NCBI GenBank assembly: GCA_022457155.1
Contig: JAJGOT010000352.1
Span: 372,001 to 436,000 of the forward strand
Origin: Cladopsammia gracilis
Taxonomy: Eukaryota > Cnidaria > Anthozoa > Scleractinia > Dendrophylliidae
Reading direction: 5' to 3'
DNA length: 64,000 bases
The notes below the pieces were generated by a model. That model was not told where the DNA came from. It saw nothing but the letters and a program-made list of their open reading frames with translations, and made no database searches. Below are positions 53,584 to 64,000 of the stretch, one piece after another. The position numbers and the translations under genes are program-made. The stretch's first letter is position 1; each line of letters opens with the position of its first letter.

Positions 53584-53945
53584 GGGGCCGATTACATGAC
53601 AAATTTCAGCCCGGGCTGAGATTTCAGCCCGGGCACCAAGTTTGAAATTGAGCGGGAAAATTGATAACGAGAATCAAAATGGCGTCACTGCGCATGCCGA
53701 AATTCACTTTTCAGCCCGGGCTGAAATTCTGATGCGATTACATGGCGAATTTCAGCCCGTTTGGCCGGGCTGAAAATTCCAGCCCGGTTTCTGAAACCGG
53801 AAAGTCAGCCCGGGCTGAAACTTTGTTCATGTAATCGCTAACTTCATTTTAAGAGGATTTATTTCGGAAGCCGGGCTGAAATTTCAGCCCGGTCAACCGG
53901 GCTGAAATCTCAGCCCGGGCTGAAATTCGCCATGTAATGGGCCCC
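53584..53945. mobile_element. PIF/Harbinger-like MITE, unit 2 copy
   Basis: Counterpart of the 49272-49800 element without the nested palindrome. TIR GGGGCCGATTACATG at the left and CATGTAATGGGCCCC at the right, with TAA at 53946-53948. The left-end TAA carries an extra A. Confidence 0.7.
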
Positions 53946-54314
53946 TAAGTGGAGCAGCCAAATCAGGTCAAACAAACATCCCTACATGGAGGCAGAACCG
54001 AGAAGGAAATGTCACACGCGCGTCTAGCTGAGTAGCATTGCCAAATGTGGCCAAAAAGAGAAAAAATACAATGGGCAGAAAAAGTGACGAGGCTTCTATC
54101 AGGCTTATGGGACGAGTGCTGCTCACACCCTTTGAGGCATCCGCTGGATTCGCTTTATGGCGAGAAAAGCTCAAGTGTCCGAACTCCCCGCACTATAAAG
54201 AAGACATAAAATAGCACAAGGAATGATTTCCGTATAACCCCATACATTCTCGAAAGTCCCACCAGTTAGAGAGCAAAAATCGTCCCATGTATAGATCCAA
54301 ACAATGGCCACTAA

Positions 54315-54491
54315 TAGAGCGTATGCACATGACGTCACGGCGGCCATATTGGTGTACCAAAACAATAGAACGGCGGCCATGTTGGTGTACCAAAACAATC
54401 CTGTGGGATTTGAACGCTTTTCTTATGTTAACACTTTCTTTTGTTCCAATAAATTTGCATAGCTGCTTGCCACGTGAGTGCATACGCTCTA
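54315..54491. mobile_element. 177-bp MITE with TAGAGCGTATGCAC inverted ends
   Basis: Present in unit 2 only: the unit 1 site reads CTAATAGTG without interruption. The ends TAGAGCGTATGCAC and GTGCATACGCTCTA are inverted repeats. The interior has a short direct repeat (GGCGGCCAT.TTGGTGTACC). TA-flanked TAGAGC ends suggest a Tc1/mariner-type origin, by inference only. Confidence 0.7.
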
Positions 54492-55328
54492 TAGTGTTCT
54501 TGTAAAACCGGTCGGAATGAGACTAGGCCATTTAACGTCTTTTTCCTGTTCAAAATTTTGTTTAGAGGAGGACTGGCACTAGTCAATGAACACCAATTGC
54601 GCTAACAAATTGTAACGTTTCCTCCCGTTCCGACCTGCGTTCCGAGCTGATTTCGTAGACACTTTTTAGGTTCCTTCTTTTGATACAGAGAAACTGAAAC
54701 TGCATATGTAGCAAGTGGTGGGAATCGTTGGTTGCAATTTTCAAACAATAGAGGACGTGGTCGATCACGTGATGATGTAATTTGAGATTCTTTTTTCTAG
54801 TTTTTATATTTTGGTTAATTTTATCATTTGCTATTCCTCTTAGATGCCGTAAACTTTGATTTTTGGAAAATGTGCTTAAGAATCACAAGTGATTTTTTAA
54901 TTAGAACCAGGCCTTAATCTACTTGAGGTTATGCATACTGTTCTTAAAACTAAAACAAAAGCCAAAACAATAGAACTCCAAAAGCAAAACAATAGCACAT
55001 ACATGCATAATTAATGTATGGGGTAAAACGGAAATCTTACCGAAGAACGCTAACTCACCTGCAAAACCGTATTACGCAACTTGACGCAACACTCATTGTA
55101 TAACACAAAGAAATTCCAGGGCAGATCGCGCAGAAAGCAAATATCTGCTAAACAACGTAACATATTTTTGTATTTCTAACAAAAGACACGGCCGAAGAAG
55201 TGTTGTCTTTTTTTGGGGGGGGAGGGGGTGGGGGGGGAGGGGTAAGTAGGGGTAGTTTCATGGCGCCATAAAATTCATTAAAACGTTTATAATTTGTGAA
55301 ATTCATTTTTTGACTGCAATACCACGTT

Positions 55329-55391
55329 AGCCTGCGAGCAAGCTCTCGGGTTAAAACCCCGAATCCGAGCCCGAGAGCTTGCTCGCAGGCT
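55329..55391. mobile_element. AGCC fold-back element, intact (unit 2)
   Basis: A 63-bp palindrome AGCCTGCGAGCAAGCTCTCG... with an exact complementary right arm. Flanked on both sides by the 11-bp direct repeat AATACCACGTT. Fold-back elements with 9-11 bp duplications are usually Mutator-like; that class is an inference. Confidence 0.75.
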
Positions 55392-55464
55392 AATACCACG
55401 TTCATTAATAAATCTCGGAGGAGGACTGGACACTATTAATAATAATAATAATAATAATAATAAT

Positions 55465-56059
55465 TTTTAATTAAAAACCAAAGCAATACTTTATTAACAA
55501 ATTTCTTAAAAATCAATTAAGCCTTAACATCAATTTTATGTACACTTGCAGGAAAAAGCTATAAAAGTTCATTTATATAATAATATAATAATATATAATA
55601 ATTATTAATCTACTAGAAAGCTAAAAATATTCATAATTACAATCCATAAAATATCGTAAAAGTGTTACTAAAAAAAATTTCAATAAAAATAAAATTTATA
55701 TAAGACGTTTGTATTCACAAAGTGACGGCAATAAAGAATTCTTAACATTACATTATGGCTCCTTCTTGGGTTTCAATGTCAATATCTATGTTCTTAAAAT
55801 CACAAAAGGCTTTCCTTCTAAATCTCGATCCTCTAAGGCAGATTAATGCGGATCTTAATAGAGCAAAGGATGTCCTTGCTCTTATCCAAGAGATTGTTTT
55901 GGCATAGTCTTCTCCTTTCTTGATGGAGATCAGCTGCGCTAGTCTGCTATGGTATTGCAAGCACTCCTTTCCCATACCACCCGTTGATGTGAAAATAAGG
56001 GGTGTGAAAGTTCCTTGTTCAATGTCCAAAACTCTCCTCGAATATAGTAATATAATAAC

Positions 56060-56062
<3 letters not shown>
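55465..56062 (-). mobile_element. 5'-truncated LINE remnant between two (AAT)n tracts
   Basis: Reading frame 56045-55748 (minus) encodes [40 protein letters not shown] and [21 protein letters not shown] recognise this as the C-terminal end of reverse-transcriptase polyproteins common in cnidarian genomes. Only the end of ORF2 plus a 3' flank running into (TTA)n (minus sense) survives. The insertion splits the start of duplication unit 3. Confidence 0.65.

Positions 56063-56105
<43 letters not shown>
56063..56105. repeat. (AAT)n microsatellite, unit 3
   Basis: About 14 AAT repeats before the conserved AAATGTCTTTATTTC tail; the counterpart of the 51126 tract. Confidence 0.8.
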
Positions 56106-56107
<2 letters not shown>

Positions 56108-56613
56108 GTCTTTATTTCTCATAAGATAAAAAACTACATATCCTATGTTACATATTATTACACCAGGAAGAGAGATGTAAACGAGGCTGATTGTGGCTTA
56201 GCTTGTAAGAGACTTAATGACGTCACATTCACACATGAATAGAATTAGTGGAAAATGGTCAATAGAGTGAAACTGCTGAAGTCAAATTTTCACATTATTT
56301 TTTATGAGATTTATTCTGCCCATTCAGATTAAAAGGACACTGCCCCGCCGAAATAACGAAATAACTTAATTTTCCTGTTGTATCGCCAAATGCCGCCTAA
56401 TTTTAATCTGCTCTAAAATTCACACAAGAATTGCTATCATTCTTTCCTTTCAATACATTTCTAATAAATGACACGGTCGAAGAAGTTTTGTCTTTTGTTG
56501 TCTTGCACCACCTGTTACTTTTTAACAGGTTTGCAAAAGAGCGATACTTCCGGTTCCGGCATGCAATCGAGGATCAACACAAAAGACATTCAAATTTTTA
56601 CACGGAATCGTCA

Positions 56614-56913
56614 GCCGGGCGTAGTGGCGCACGCCTGTAATCCAGTTACTTGGAGGCTGGGGTCTCTGGACGGCTTGAGGTTGGGGTTTCTGGGGGCGGT
56701 TGTCCTATGTAGATCGGGTGTCCGCGCTAAGTTTGACGTCAATATGGGAAACACGGAGGAGTCTGAGTTCTCCAGGTTGGTTAAAGAGGAGCGAACCGGC
56801 CCAGGGTGGAAACACAGCAGGCAAAAGCTCCCGCGTCAAACAGTAGTGGGATTGCACCTGTGAATAGGCGGTCGTTCACAGCCCGGTCGAGATAGTCGAA
56901 CTCGGCCCTGTTA
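56614..56913 (+). ncRNA. SRP RNA (7SL) gene, copy 3
   Basis: Third full-length copy, 4926 bp after copy 2. It retains the Alu domain, GATCGGGTGTCCGC, the complete helix-8 motifs and CCTGTGAATAG. It has ATATGGGAAACACGG where copies 1 and 2 have ATATGGGGAACACGG, and the T-run after CCTG is interrupted (TTATTTTTTTT). Its downstream flank is the most diverged of the three, which fits it being the oldest or least constrained unit. Confidence 0.92.
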
Positions 56914-56921
56914 TTTTTTTT
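56913..56921 (+). terminator. Probable Pol III terminator of SRP RNA copy 3
   Basis: A run of eight or more T begins after a TTA interruption next to the closing CCTG. Four T suffice for Pol III, so termination should still work, giving a slightly longer 3' tail. Confidence 0.6.
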
Positions 56922-57315
56922 CCCTCTTTTTTCTTTTCTTTTCGTTTATAAATTTTGGGGATTGGCAATTTTTTCAATTTTTCTTTCATTTCCTACAGCG
57001 TTGGATTTTTCTTTAGGAAGTTTCATTTTTCGGGATTGTTGACTAGCGATTTTTGCCCTTAATTTTTTTCTCACGTTTTTTTTATTGTTTTTATTGTTAT
57101 ATTGTTTTTTTTTTTTATTGTTTCGGATCAAAAAGAAAGAGAAAGATTGAAACTTTCTGGTGAGAATTAATTGCTGCCGACTCCACGGGAAGTCATTGGC
57201 AGCCACGAAACTACAACTGTAGTTTATGAATGTTAAACAGAAGGACGGAATTTTTACAAAATATTAATTGAATCAACCCTCACTGATTCGTATTTCTGAA
57301 ACTTTCACCTCTCAT

Positions 57316-57640
57316 TCTTGTAAAAATTAAAATGAATTGTTTCTGGGATTTTTCCGAGCTCGAGGTTAAAATATCTCTCAAAATCGACGTTTCGACCAGT
57401 TTTACTGGTCTTCTTCAGGTTGTTTAAAATTCGCTCTCCAGAGTGGAAATTTTTGAATACGCTACGGGTACGGCATCGTGTGGACGGTCGAATCCGGATA
57501 TTTTCGTTTAGGACTAAACGATCCGCCATATTGAAAAACATTTTAAACAACCTGAAGAAGACCAGTAAAACTGGTCGAAACGTCGATTTTAAGAGATATT
57601 TTAACCTCGGAAAAATCCCGGAAACAATTCATTTTAATTC
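57316..57640. mobile_element. Inverted pair of Penelope-like element ends with hammerhead-like core
   Basis: The segment at 57541-57640 (CCTGAAGAAGACCAG...CTGGTCGAAACGTCG...) recurs in reverse orientation at 57316-57425. The CTGAAGA / hairpin / GAAAC layout (57552-57583 plus, 57418-57387 minus) resembles the hammerhead-ribozyme core reported in Penelope-like element terminal repeats. The spacer is a piece of the neighbouring GTCCACACG element. No coding part remains. Confidence 0.5.
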
Positions 57641-57662
57641 TCACTGATTGTTTGCTGTTTCA

Positions 57663-58167
57663 GGCCCCGTCCACACGTATCCGGATATTTTTGAATCCGC
57701 AACTTTTATGTTGCGGATTGGCCTTCCGTCCACACGTATCCGGCGAATTCGGCTCACGAATCCGCAACTTTTTGAATTCGCTCTCCAGAGTGGAAATTTT
57801 AGAATACGCTACGGGTAGGGCATCGTGTGGACGGTCGAATCCGGATATTTTTTTAATACGCTGACGTAACAGTATCAGATCCAGTCTTTAACTGCGCGAG
57901 TATTCAACATGGCCGACCGAAATGTTATCGCTTCACTTCTACATGGACTTATTTCTAGTCTAATAACGTGTTTACAGTTGAACTTTGATTTGAACTTGGC
58001 CTTTTCGTATGCCTTTTTGACAACATTTAAAGAGGAGCCCTGGCTGCTAGAGGGAATCCGATAGGGCAAATACGATTCGAATACGCTACGTGTGGACGCG
58101 AATATTTTCTAATCCGCAACAAAAAAGTTCCGGATTCAAAAATATCCGGATACGTGTGGACGGGGCC
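57663..58167. mobile_element. PIF-like TIR element GGCCCCGTCCACACG
   Basis: Inverted ends GGCCCCGTCCACACGTATCC and its complement, flanked by TCA (57660-57662, 58168-58170). The interior has repeated GAATCCG/CGGATTC blocks. The ends resemble the Zfr-intron element at 33320-34018. No convincing gene inside. Confidence 0.7.
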
Positions 58168-58820
58168 TCAGCCACACTCAGCACACTCAGTGACCGTGTG
58201 GCATAAAATTTTCGCAGGATCTAATTTTCGGGATCTAATTTTCGGTTTTCCAACGATCCGATCTTATGAAAATAAACTCCAGAGAAAAAAAAATCCGGGC
58301 TCCTTCTTTGGTCTTCTTTTCAACTGTGCAACACATGCAATATACATACTTTATTGACTTTCCCAAAGGGCCGCACTCGGTGAAAAGGTGTTTGTAATGA
58401 AGTAATTATAACCGAGTTTTAATATTTTTCTGAGCGGCCGCACTTCAGGAGGTTGAACTTTGAGCGTGAGAGATCATGTTATTATTTGCCATATTCTTTT
58501 TTTTTTGTGACTTTGTTAAGTTTCTATTCATCTGATGGGAACGAGGAATGAAATAAGCCTGCCAAACTGAAAGCATCCTCCGGCACAGCAACCAAGTCAA
58601 CCACGACGGCGAATGAGCGGAAACAATGCCTCTGCACGCCCGGGGAGGGGGGGGGGGGGGTACTCAACAACGTTTTGTACGGGGATGCTCCGCCCCGAGG
58701 TCCAAACCCTTACCCTTTCATATACCGTCTTTGACAGAAAAGGTACGCCTTTCATATACCTTTCAATGAAAATGGTACCCCTTTCATATAGCCTATACTT
58801 GCGTCTGTTTGATATATTTT

Positions 58821-59087
58821 GATGTACTTACCTGGGGCGGATGTACTTACCTGGGGTGGATGTACCGACCTGGGGCGGATGTGCTGTCCTGGGGTGGATG
58901 TGTCGACCTGGGACGGATGTACTTACCTGGGGCGGATGTGCCGTCCTGGGGTGGATGTACTTACCTGGGGCGGATGTGCCGACCTGGGGCGGATGTGCCG
59001 ACCTGGGGCGGATGTACTTACCTGGGGTGGATGTGCCAACCTGGGGTGGATGTGCCAACCTGGGGCGGATGTACTTACCTGGGGTGG
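58821..59087. repeat. 19-bp minisatellite, 14 copies
   Basis: Unit GATGTACTTACCTGGGGCG with variants (GATGTGCCGACCTGGGGCG). 267 bp equals 14 units. 19 is not a multiple of three, so three units make a 57-bp (19-codon) period and long frames stay open on both strands. Confidence 0.9.
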
Positions 59088-60860
59088 TACGTCAGTGTCC
59101 GGGCTGAAAGTACTCCATGGTCTGAAAGTAGATACGGGCCGCACAACCCAAGCGAAAAATCGTATGAGTGCAATTGTCTTCATTCTTATTTCTCATGAAT
59201 TTTCGAATTGATACGTATACATCTTTGTCTTGTCTTTAGTGTGCAGCTCAAATAATTATAAAAGAAACATGTTTTTCTCGGAAATTTAAAGTCAGGATCA
59301 ACGCTTTTTAAAATGAAAATAATGTTTTCTTTAGTGTAAATCAATACCAATTTCTTTGTAAGGCATGTCTGTCCCATCTTTTGTCATTATCTTATAAGGA
59401 ATAAATTTCAGTTCACATGTTATGTTCTCTCTATATGAATCCAAAGGAGTCTTACAGCATCTATCAAAAGATCAGAGTTCAATTAAAATAATAGTATACT
59501 ATTCGCGACAGTCCCTTTCACGCTTGCTTAATAAGAGATGGAGATATGTGACCGTGCTTGAGAGAGTAGGACGTGAAAACGGATAGGGAAAGGGAGGGAG
59601 GGGAAAGAAAAGCACGCAGGCATAGGAGTCAAGCGCGAAAGAGAGAGATAACAAGTACGGCTGCCAACAACTGAAGGATTCTTACTTGAACTGGGCCGAA
59701 ATAAGATGCACAGCTCTTATTTATACTCGCTCTGTAAAGGACTGGAGCGAATAGCATACTATTCGCGACAGTCCCTTTCACGCTTGCTTAATAAGAGATA
59801 GAGATATGCGACCGTGCCCAGACGTCAAACGTTACAATGGCCTAACACCAAATAACCCGAGACACTTGCCAATACTCAAACCTAAAACCCCAAACCAGAA
59901 AATCCCATCTAACCACCCAAATCTAAAGGAGACATGGCGAGACAGCAACTCCGATGGTCCTGTAAAACGAAGGTCTTGTGCAGCATTCATGTTATAGGAT
60001 GCGGTAGGAGCAAGCATGGCACCAACCAAAATGAGCCATAGCGTCTAGAGTGAAGGATAAAAAAATAGAGAAATAGCCACCCAGGCTCTAAAGCTGTGCT
60101 GAGTTTGCCCTCGTAAATTTGAGCGTCTTGCAGATAGTAACGGAGGCGGGACTGTAACCCTGTAAAGTAGAGTTCGTAATCTGCTCAATGGCAGAAAACA
60201 TCTTGCATCCCGGCAAGGAACTCAAAAACTAAAAAAACTCCTTTTAGGGAGTCTTTGATTAGCATAAGCGGAGGACAAAGGGATGCTCTGCAATTGGTAA
60301 AGACGGCTTCTTACATGGCAAATATATACGATATAAAGGCTGCCAGCCCTTGAGTGGCGAACAGGGCATAGTGTTGGAGAAAACGCAAACGATTGTGCGC
60401 GGGAAACTCGCGAGAGACCCACCCAAGGGATGGCAACCTGAGCGTCAGTAATCCGACTAGGGCATTAGACACCCTTTCAGGCTACCATGGGAAAATAAGG
60501 AATCGAGATAAATGGCGCGGGAGAGGGCGCGGAACGAAACAAACTCCGCAAATGACAGGGAAATAAAGAGTAAACGGAAAGGAATACGGATAACTATCCG
60601 AAGTATGTAAACTTCGAGTTTAACACCAAGATAAACAAACGAACCATAAAATCCACTAATAAAGGCGGAACGCACAATAAAAGAGTGCTAAACCGGGTAG
60701 AACTGGCAACAATAATATAGAAAAGGAAACAATAGGATGCCAAAGACATGAAAAATAACGAATCTGCAAAATTTAAAACATAAAAATAAATACAGGAACA
60801 AGCAGACCCACGGTAATAAAAACCAACGTATACAAACTTCAACGGAACTGAGCGAAGCAT
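59088..60860. other. Non-coding region with a 60-bp direct repeat
   Basis: TATACTATTCGCGACAGTCC...GACCGTGC occurs at about 59495-59557 and again at about 59755-59817. TTACTTGAACTG.GCCGAAAT.AGATGCACAGCTCTTAT occurs near 59685 and again at 62622, bracketing the minisatellite. No gene recognised. Confidence 0.5.
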
Positions 60861-62290
60861 GGCACAGACTCGATGTCTGTAAGGCAAAGTACTAATAACA
60901 AAAACTTGACAGATAAAGGCGTATAAACCTCGAAAGCACTACACAAACCAGATATTTGTGAGGCAAAGTACTCATATTAACAAAACGTGACAAATAAAGG
61001 CGTACAAACTCCAAAAGCACTGCACAAAACCCGATGCTTGTTAGGCAAAGTACGCAAAACAAAACGTGACAAATACAGGCGTACAAACTTCAAAGGCACT
61101 GCACAAACCCGATGTTTGCGAGGCAAAGTACGCATAACAGAACGTGACAAATAAAAGGCGTACAAACGTCAAAGGCACTGCACAAACCCGATGTTTGAGA
61201 GGCAAAGTACGCATAACAAAACGTGAGAAATAAAGGCGTGAAACCTCAAAGGCACTGCACAAACGCGATGTTTGCGAGGCAAAGTACGCATAACAGAACG
61301 TGACAAATAAAGGGGTACAAACTTCAAAGGCACTGCACAAACCCGATGTTTGTGAGGCAAAGTACGCATAATAAAGGCGTACAAACTTCGAAAGCACAGC
61401 ACAAACCCGGTGTTTGTGAGGCAAAGTACGCATAATAGAGGCGTACAAACTTCGAAAGCACTACACAATCCCGATGTTTGCGAGGCAAAGTACGCATAAC
61501 AAAACGTCACAAATAAAGTCGTACAAACTTCCTGAAAGCACTGCACAAACCCGGTGTTCGTGAGGCAAAGTACGCATATTAACAAAACGTCACAAATAAA
61601 GGCGTACAAACTTCAAAAGCACTTCACAAACGCGATGTTTGTGAGGCAAAGTACACATAACAAAACGTGACAAATAAAGGCGTACAAACTTCGAAAGCAC
61701 TGCACAAACCCAATGTTTGTGAGGCAAAGTACGCAAATTAACGAAACGTCACAAATAAAAGCGTACAAACTTGAAAAACGCGTCACAAACCCGATGTTTG
61801 TGAGGCAAAATACGCATAACAAAACGTGACAAATATAGGCGTAAAAACTTCTAAAGCACTGCACAGACCCGATATTTGTGAGGCAAAGTACGCATAAAAA
61901 AGCGTGACAAAAAAAGGCGTAGAAACTTCAAAAGCACTGCACAAACCAGGTGCGGCAAAGAACCAAACCAGGTGAGGCAAAGAACGCATAAAGCAAAACG
62001 TCCCAAACAAGCGTACAAACTAAAAAGGGACCCGAGGGAAAAGCACTGCACCAACCCAATGTTTACGAGGCAAAGTACGCATAACAAAACTGGACAAATA
62101 CAGGCGTACAAACTAAATGGGAAATGAGGAAAAAGCATTGCACAAACCCGATGTTTATGAGGCAAAATACGCAAAAAACATACAAACATAATAAGCGTAC
62201 AAACTGAAAAGGGGGACCCGAGGGAAGAGTACTGCACAAACCCGGTGTTTGAGAAGCGAAGCACGCAAAGCAATAAATAGCTCAACAACC
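60861..62290. repeat. 78-bp minisatellite, about 18 copies
   Basis: Consensus contains GCACTGCACAAACCCGATG, TTTGTGAGGCAAAGTACGCA and ACGTGACAAATAAAGGCG. Some units are shortened by about 22 bp or lengthened. 78 = 26 codons, so antisense reading frames stay open and look like a repetitive protein, but no start, signal or splice context supports coding. Confidence 0.88.
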
Positions 62291-62662
62291 AAATATAAAA
62301 GCGTGTAAATTCCATTAAAGCTGTAGGGAAGCAAAAAACTTTAGAAAGAAACGAGGCTAACGGATAAGGGACAAGGAACAGGGTGAGGAGATAAAAACCG
62401 GCGAGCACGTGGAGCCGCGGGGGAACAAGCGATGAAACGGCTAAATAGCCGGACAAATACTAAAGAAAAGTTTACCAGTATAACGGTTCTGGTTAGCTGG
62501 GCCTGGTTGAGGCGCTTGAGCTGACTGAAGAAGCGCTTGAACTATCTGGAACTACCTCCGCCATGGGAGCTTGCTCACCGGACATGGTGAGAACACGAAG
62601 GTAACAGCACCAAAGTATTCTTACTTGAACTGAGCCGAAATTAGATGCACAGCTCTTATCAC

Positions 62663-62857
62663 GTTCGAAGTTGTTCTGCTTCACATGAAACACGATGGAA
62701 TGTTTGACTGATTCAAGCTGCGATATACATAACAACAAGAGGCTCCAAGCATCCTATACTAATGCGCATGCGTAAGAACGTTTAATGATACATTTTAAAC
62801 ATGATAAGAAAATGTCCGAGAAAATGTTACTCCTTTCATTCAGTCATTATTCATTGC
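62663..62857. repeat. 195-bp direct repeat, left copy
   Basis: Matches 63806-64000 with about one mismatch; offset 1143 bp. The match is still continuing at the window edge. It could be a pair of LTRs or a large tandem repeat. Confidence 0.85.
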
Positions 62858-63111
62858 GTATTCCACTTATTCATCTGCGCATTTCATTTAGTCATTAGTC
62901 ATTATTATTGAATGTTTTGTAAATGAAGGCTGTACCACAATGGCGCCAGTGTTTCTTCTAACTCTTATATATACTAAACGTGAACATATACTTGAGATGT
63001 AGGGGTAGGTAGGGGGGGCAGGATAGATAGGATAGGGGGGGGAGGCAGGATAGATAGGATAGATAGGATAGGGGGGGCAGGATAGATAGGATAGCTAGCC
63101 TAGCTAGGACT

Positions 63112-63209
63112 AGCCTGCGAGCAAGCTGTGCTGGGTTAAAGGGGATTAGGGAGGGAATGAGAGGGGCCTCCCTAATCCCCTTTAACCCAGCACAGCTTGC
63201 TCGCAGGCT
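63112..63209. mobile_element. AGCC fold-back element
   Basis: AGCCTGCGAGCAAGCTGTGC...GGGATTAGGGAGG pairs exactly with its downstream complement, ending GCTTGCTCGCAGGCT. The first 15 bases are the same as the element at 55329, but the interior is different. Confidence 0.8.
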
Positions 63210-63805
63210 AGTCCTGTAGGGGGTTTTGCTTTTTTTTTTCTATTGATGTTAATTTTAGATTCGCATATTTTTAAACGAAATTCTGTTATTTAATTATTTA
63301 CTAGTTTTGTTGTTATTTGTAACATTTGTATTACTTTTTTGGTCATAACTGTTATGAATTATTAACGAATTTTACAATGTTATTTATCGTTATTAATTAC
63401 TTTGTTAATAAGAAAAGACAACAATATGCAATAAAAACTATAATAATAACCACAAACCAATGAAGAGTGCATGATCTATCATCTTATCTCTGGTCTTTAA
63501 TAACAACTATAATAATTGGTTTTGATTAAAGCTGTAAAGGCTTAACACATATGATTTTTACGCGACAAATCGCACGCATGCGTACTCTTTCCAACTCACT
63601 TAGAATTACCTGGCAAATCCCTTTTTCACAGAGATATTAACCCATGAATATTTAAACAATAGAAATCGGTTAATGAGCTTAAAAGTGACCTTTTCGATTT
63701 TTGAAAAATGGTCTTATTTTTGCTCATTGACAAATTTTTATTGTTTCAATATTCATAGGCGATTTTCTACGTTTCTATAAGAGCTCCAGCTTTGACACTT
63801 GACAT
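63210..63805. other. AT-rich DNA, nothing recognised
   Basis: No gene or element seen between the fold-back and the right copy of the direct repeat. Confidence 0.4.
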
Positions 63806-64000
63806 GTTCGAAGTTGTTCTGCTTCACATGAAACACGATGGAATGTTTGACTGATTCAGGCTGCGATATACATAACAACAAGAGGCTCCAAGCATCCTAT
63901 ACTAATGCGCATGCGTAAGAACGTTTAATGATACATTTTAAACATGATAAGAAAATGTCCGAGAAAATGTTACTCCTTTCATTCAGTCATTATTCATTGC
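63806..64000. repeat. 195-bp direct repeat, right copy (runs off window)
   Basis: Second copy of 62663-62857, truncated by the window end. Confidence 0.85.

Larger units (their letters stand above)
51111..55424 (+). repeat. Tandem duplication unit 2 (SRP RNA unit)
   Basis: Same order of parts as unit 1. It differs by an (AAT)n-plus-tail block near 51126-51240, by absence of the 173-bp nested element found in unit 1, by a 177-bp insertion at 54315-54491, and by an intact AGCC fold-back at 55329-55391. The very high identity suggests recent duplication or gene conversion. Confidence 0.85.
55425..58330 (+). repeat. Tandem duplication unit 3 (partial, diverged)
   Basis: Starts with the same GGAGGACTGGACACTATT block, is interrupted by a LINE remnant (about 55465-56062), then carries SRP RNA copy 3 and the matching downstream flank. 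The flank is split by a Penelope-like inverted pair (57316-57640) and a PIF-like element (57663-58167). Homology to units 1 and 2 ends near AAATCCGGGCT at about 58300, so the distal half, including the recombinase remnant, is missing. Confidence 0.75.

Noticed and set aside
57875..58069. 64-aa minus frame inside the TIR element at 57663
   Set aside because: No recognisable domain; probably filler of a non-autonomous element.
60861..62290. CRISPR array
   Set aside because: Units run head to tail without unique spacers, and the DNA is eukaryotic.
61041..62456. 135- to 201-aa minus-strand frames
   Set aside because: Products of the 78-bp minisatellite, whose period is a multiple of three.
62493..62738. 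Small minus frame with MSGEQAPMAEVVPDSSSAS
   Set aside because: Serine-rich with a good start codon, but only 30 codons follow, it matches nothing I know and it sits in repeat DNA; it may be the first exon of a retroelement protein but I cannot support it.

Overview
The window is nuclear DNA from an animal, most likely an anthozoan cnidarian such as a stony coral. The evidence is intron-rich genes with GT/AG splice sites, a secreted MACPF-pentraxin protein, a conserved metazoan Zfr gene, AT-rich non-coding DNA, and a dense load of small inverted-repeat transposons with hAT, PIF/Harbinger, Tc1/mariner, LINE, Penelope-like and tyrosine-recombinase remnants. There is no bacterial gene organisation.

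Layout. 1-7.8 kb: intergenic, with a diverged direct duplication, a fold-back element, a decayed hAT element (about 3.77-6.61 kb) and a 125/136-bp tandem array. 7.82-22.22 kb (+): a 13-exon gene whose splice phases all close. It predicts a secreted protein of about 1290 residues: signal peptide, Q/N-rich linker, MACPF domain, a beta-rich region, a Cys-rich module and a C-terminal pentraxin domain. 22.2-31.5 kb: repeat-filled intergenic DNA between two convergent genes. 31.49-46.98 kb (-): a 16-exon Zfr gene (zinc-finger RNA-binding protein, about 1046 residues), with several transposons in its introns. 47.0-58.3 kb: three tandem copies of a roughly 4.1-5 kb unit, each starting with a full-length SRP (7SL) RNA gene of about 300 nt. 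The units differ by precise transposon insertions, so each acts as an 'empty site' for the others. 58.3-64 kb: a 19-bp minisatellite, a 78-bp minisatellite, a fold-back element and a direct repeat cut by the window edge.

How the parts relate. The MACPF-pentraxin gene looks like a secreted recognition-plus-pore effector (innate immunity, or possibly venom or prey capture). Zfr is a nuclear/cytoplasmic double-stranded-RNA-binding regulator of splicing and RNA handling. The SRP RNA genes provide the RNA scaffold that targets secreted proteins to the ER. Zfr and the first SRP RNA gene are divergently arranged about 400 bp apart, and the duplicated block begins just upstream of the Zfr start codon. 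Exon models were built by hand from ORFs, splice consensus and phase; no alignment or expression data were used.
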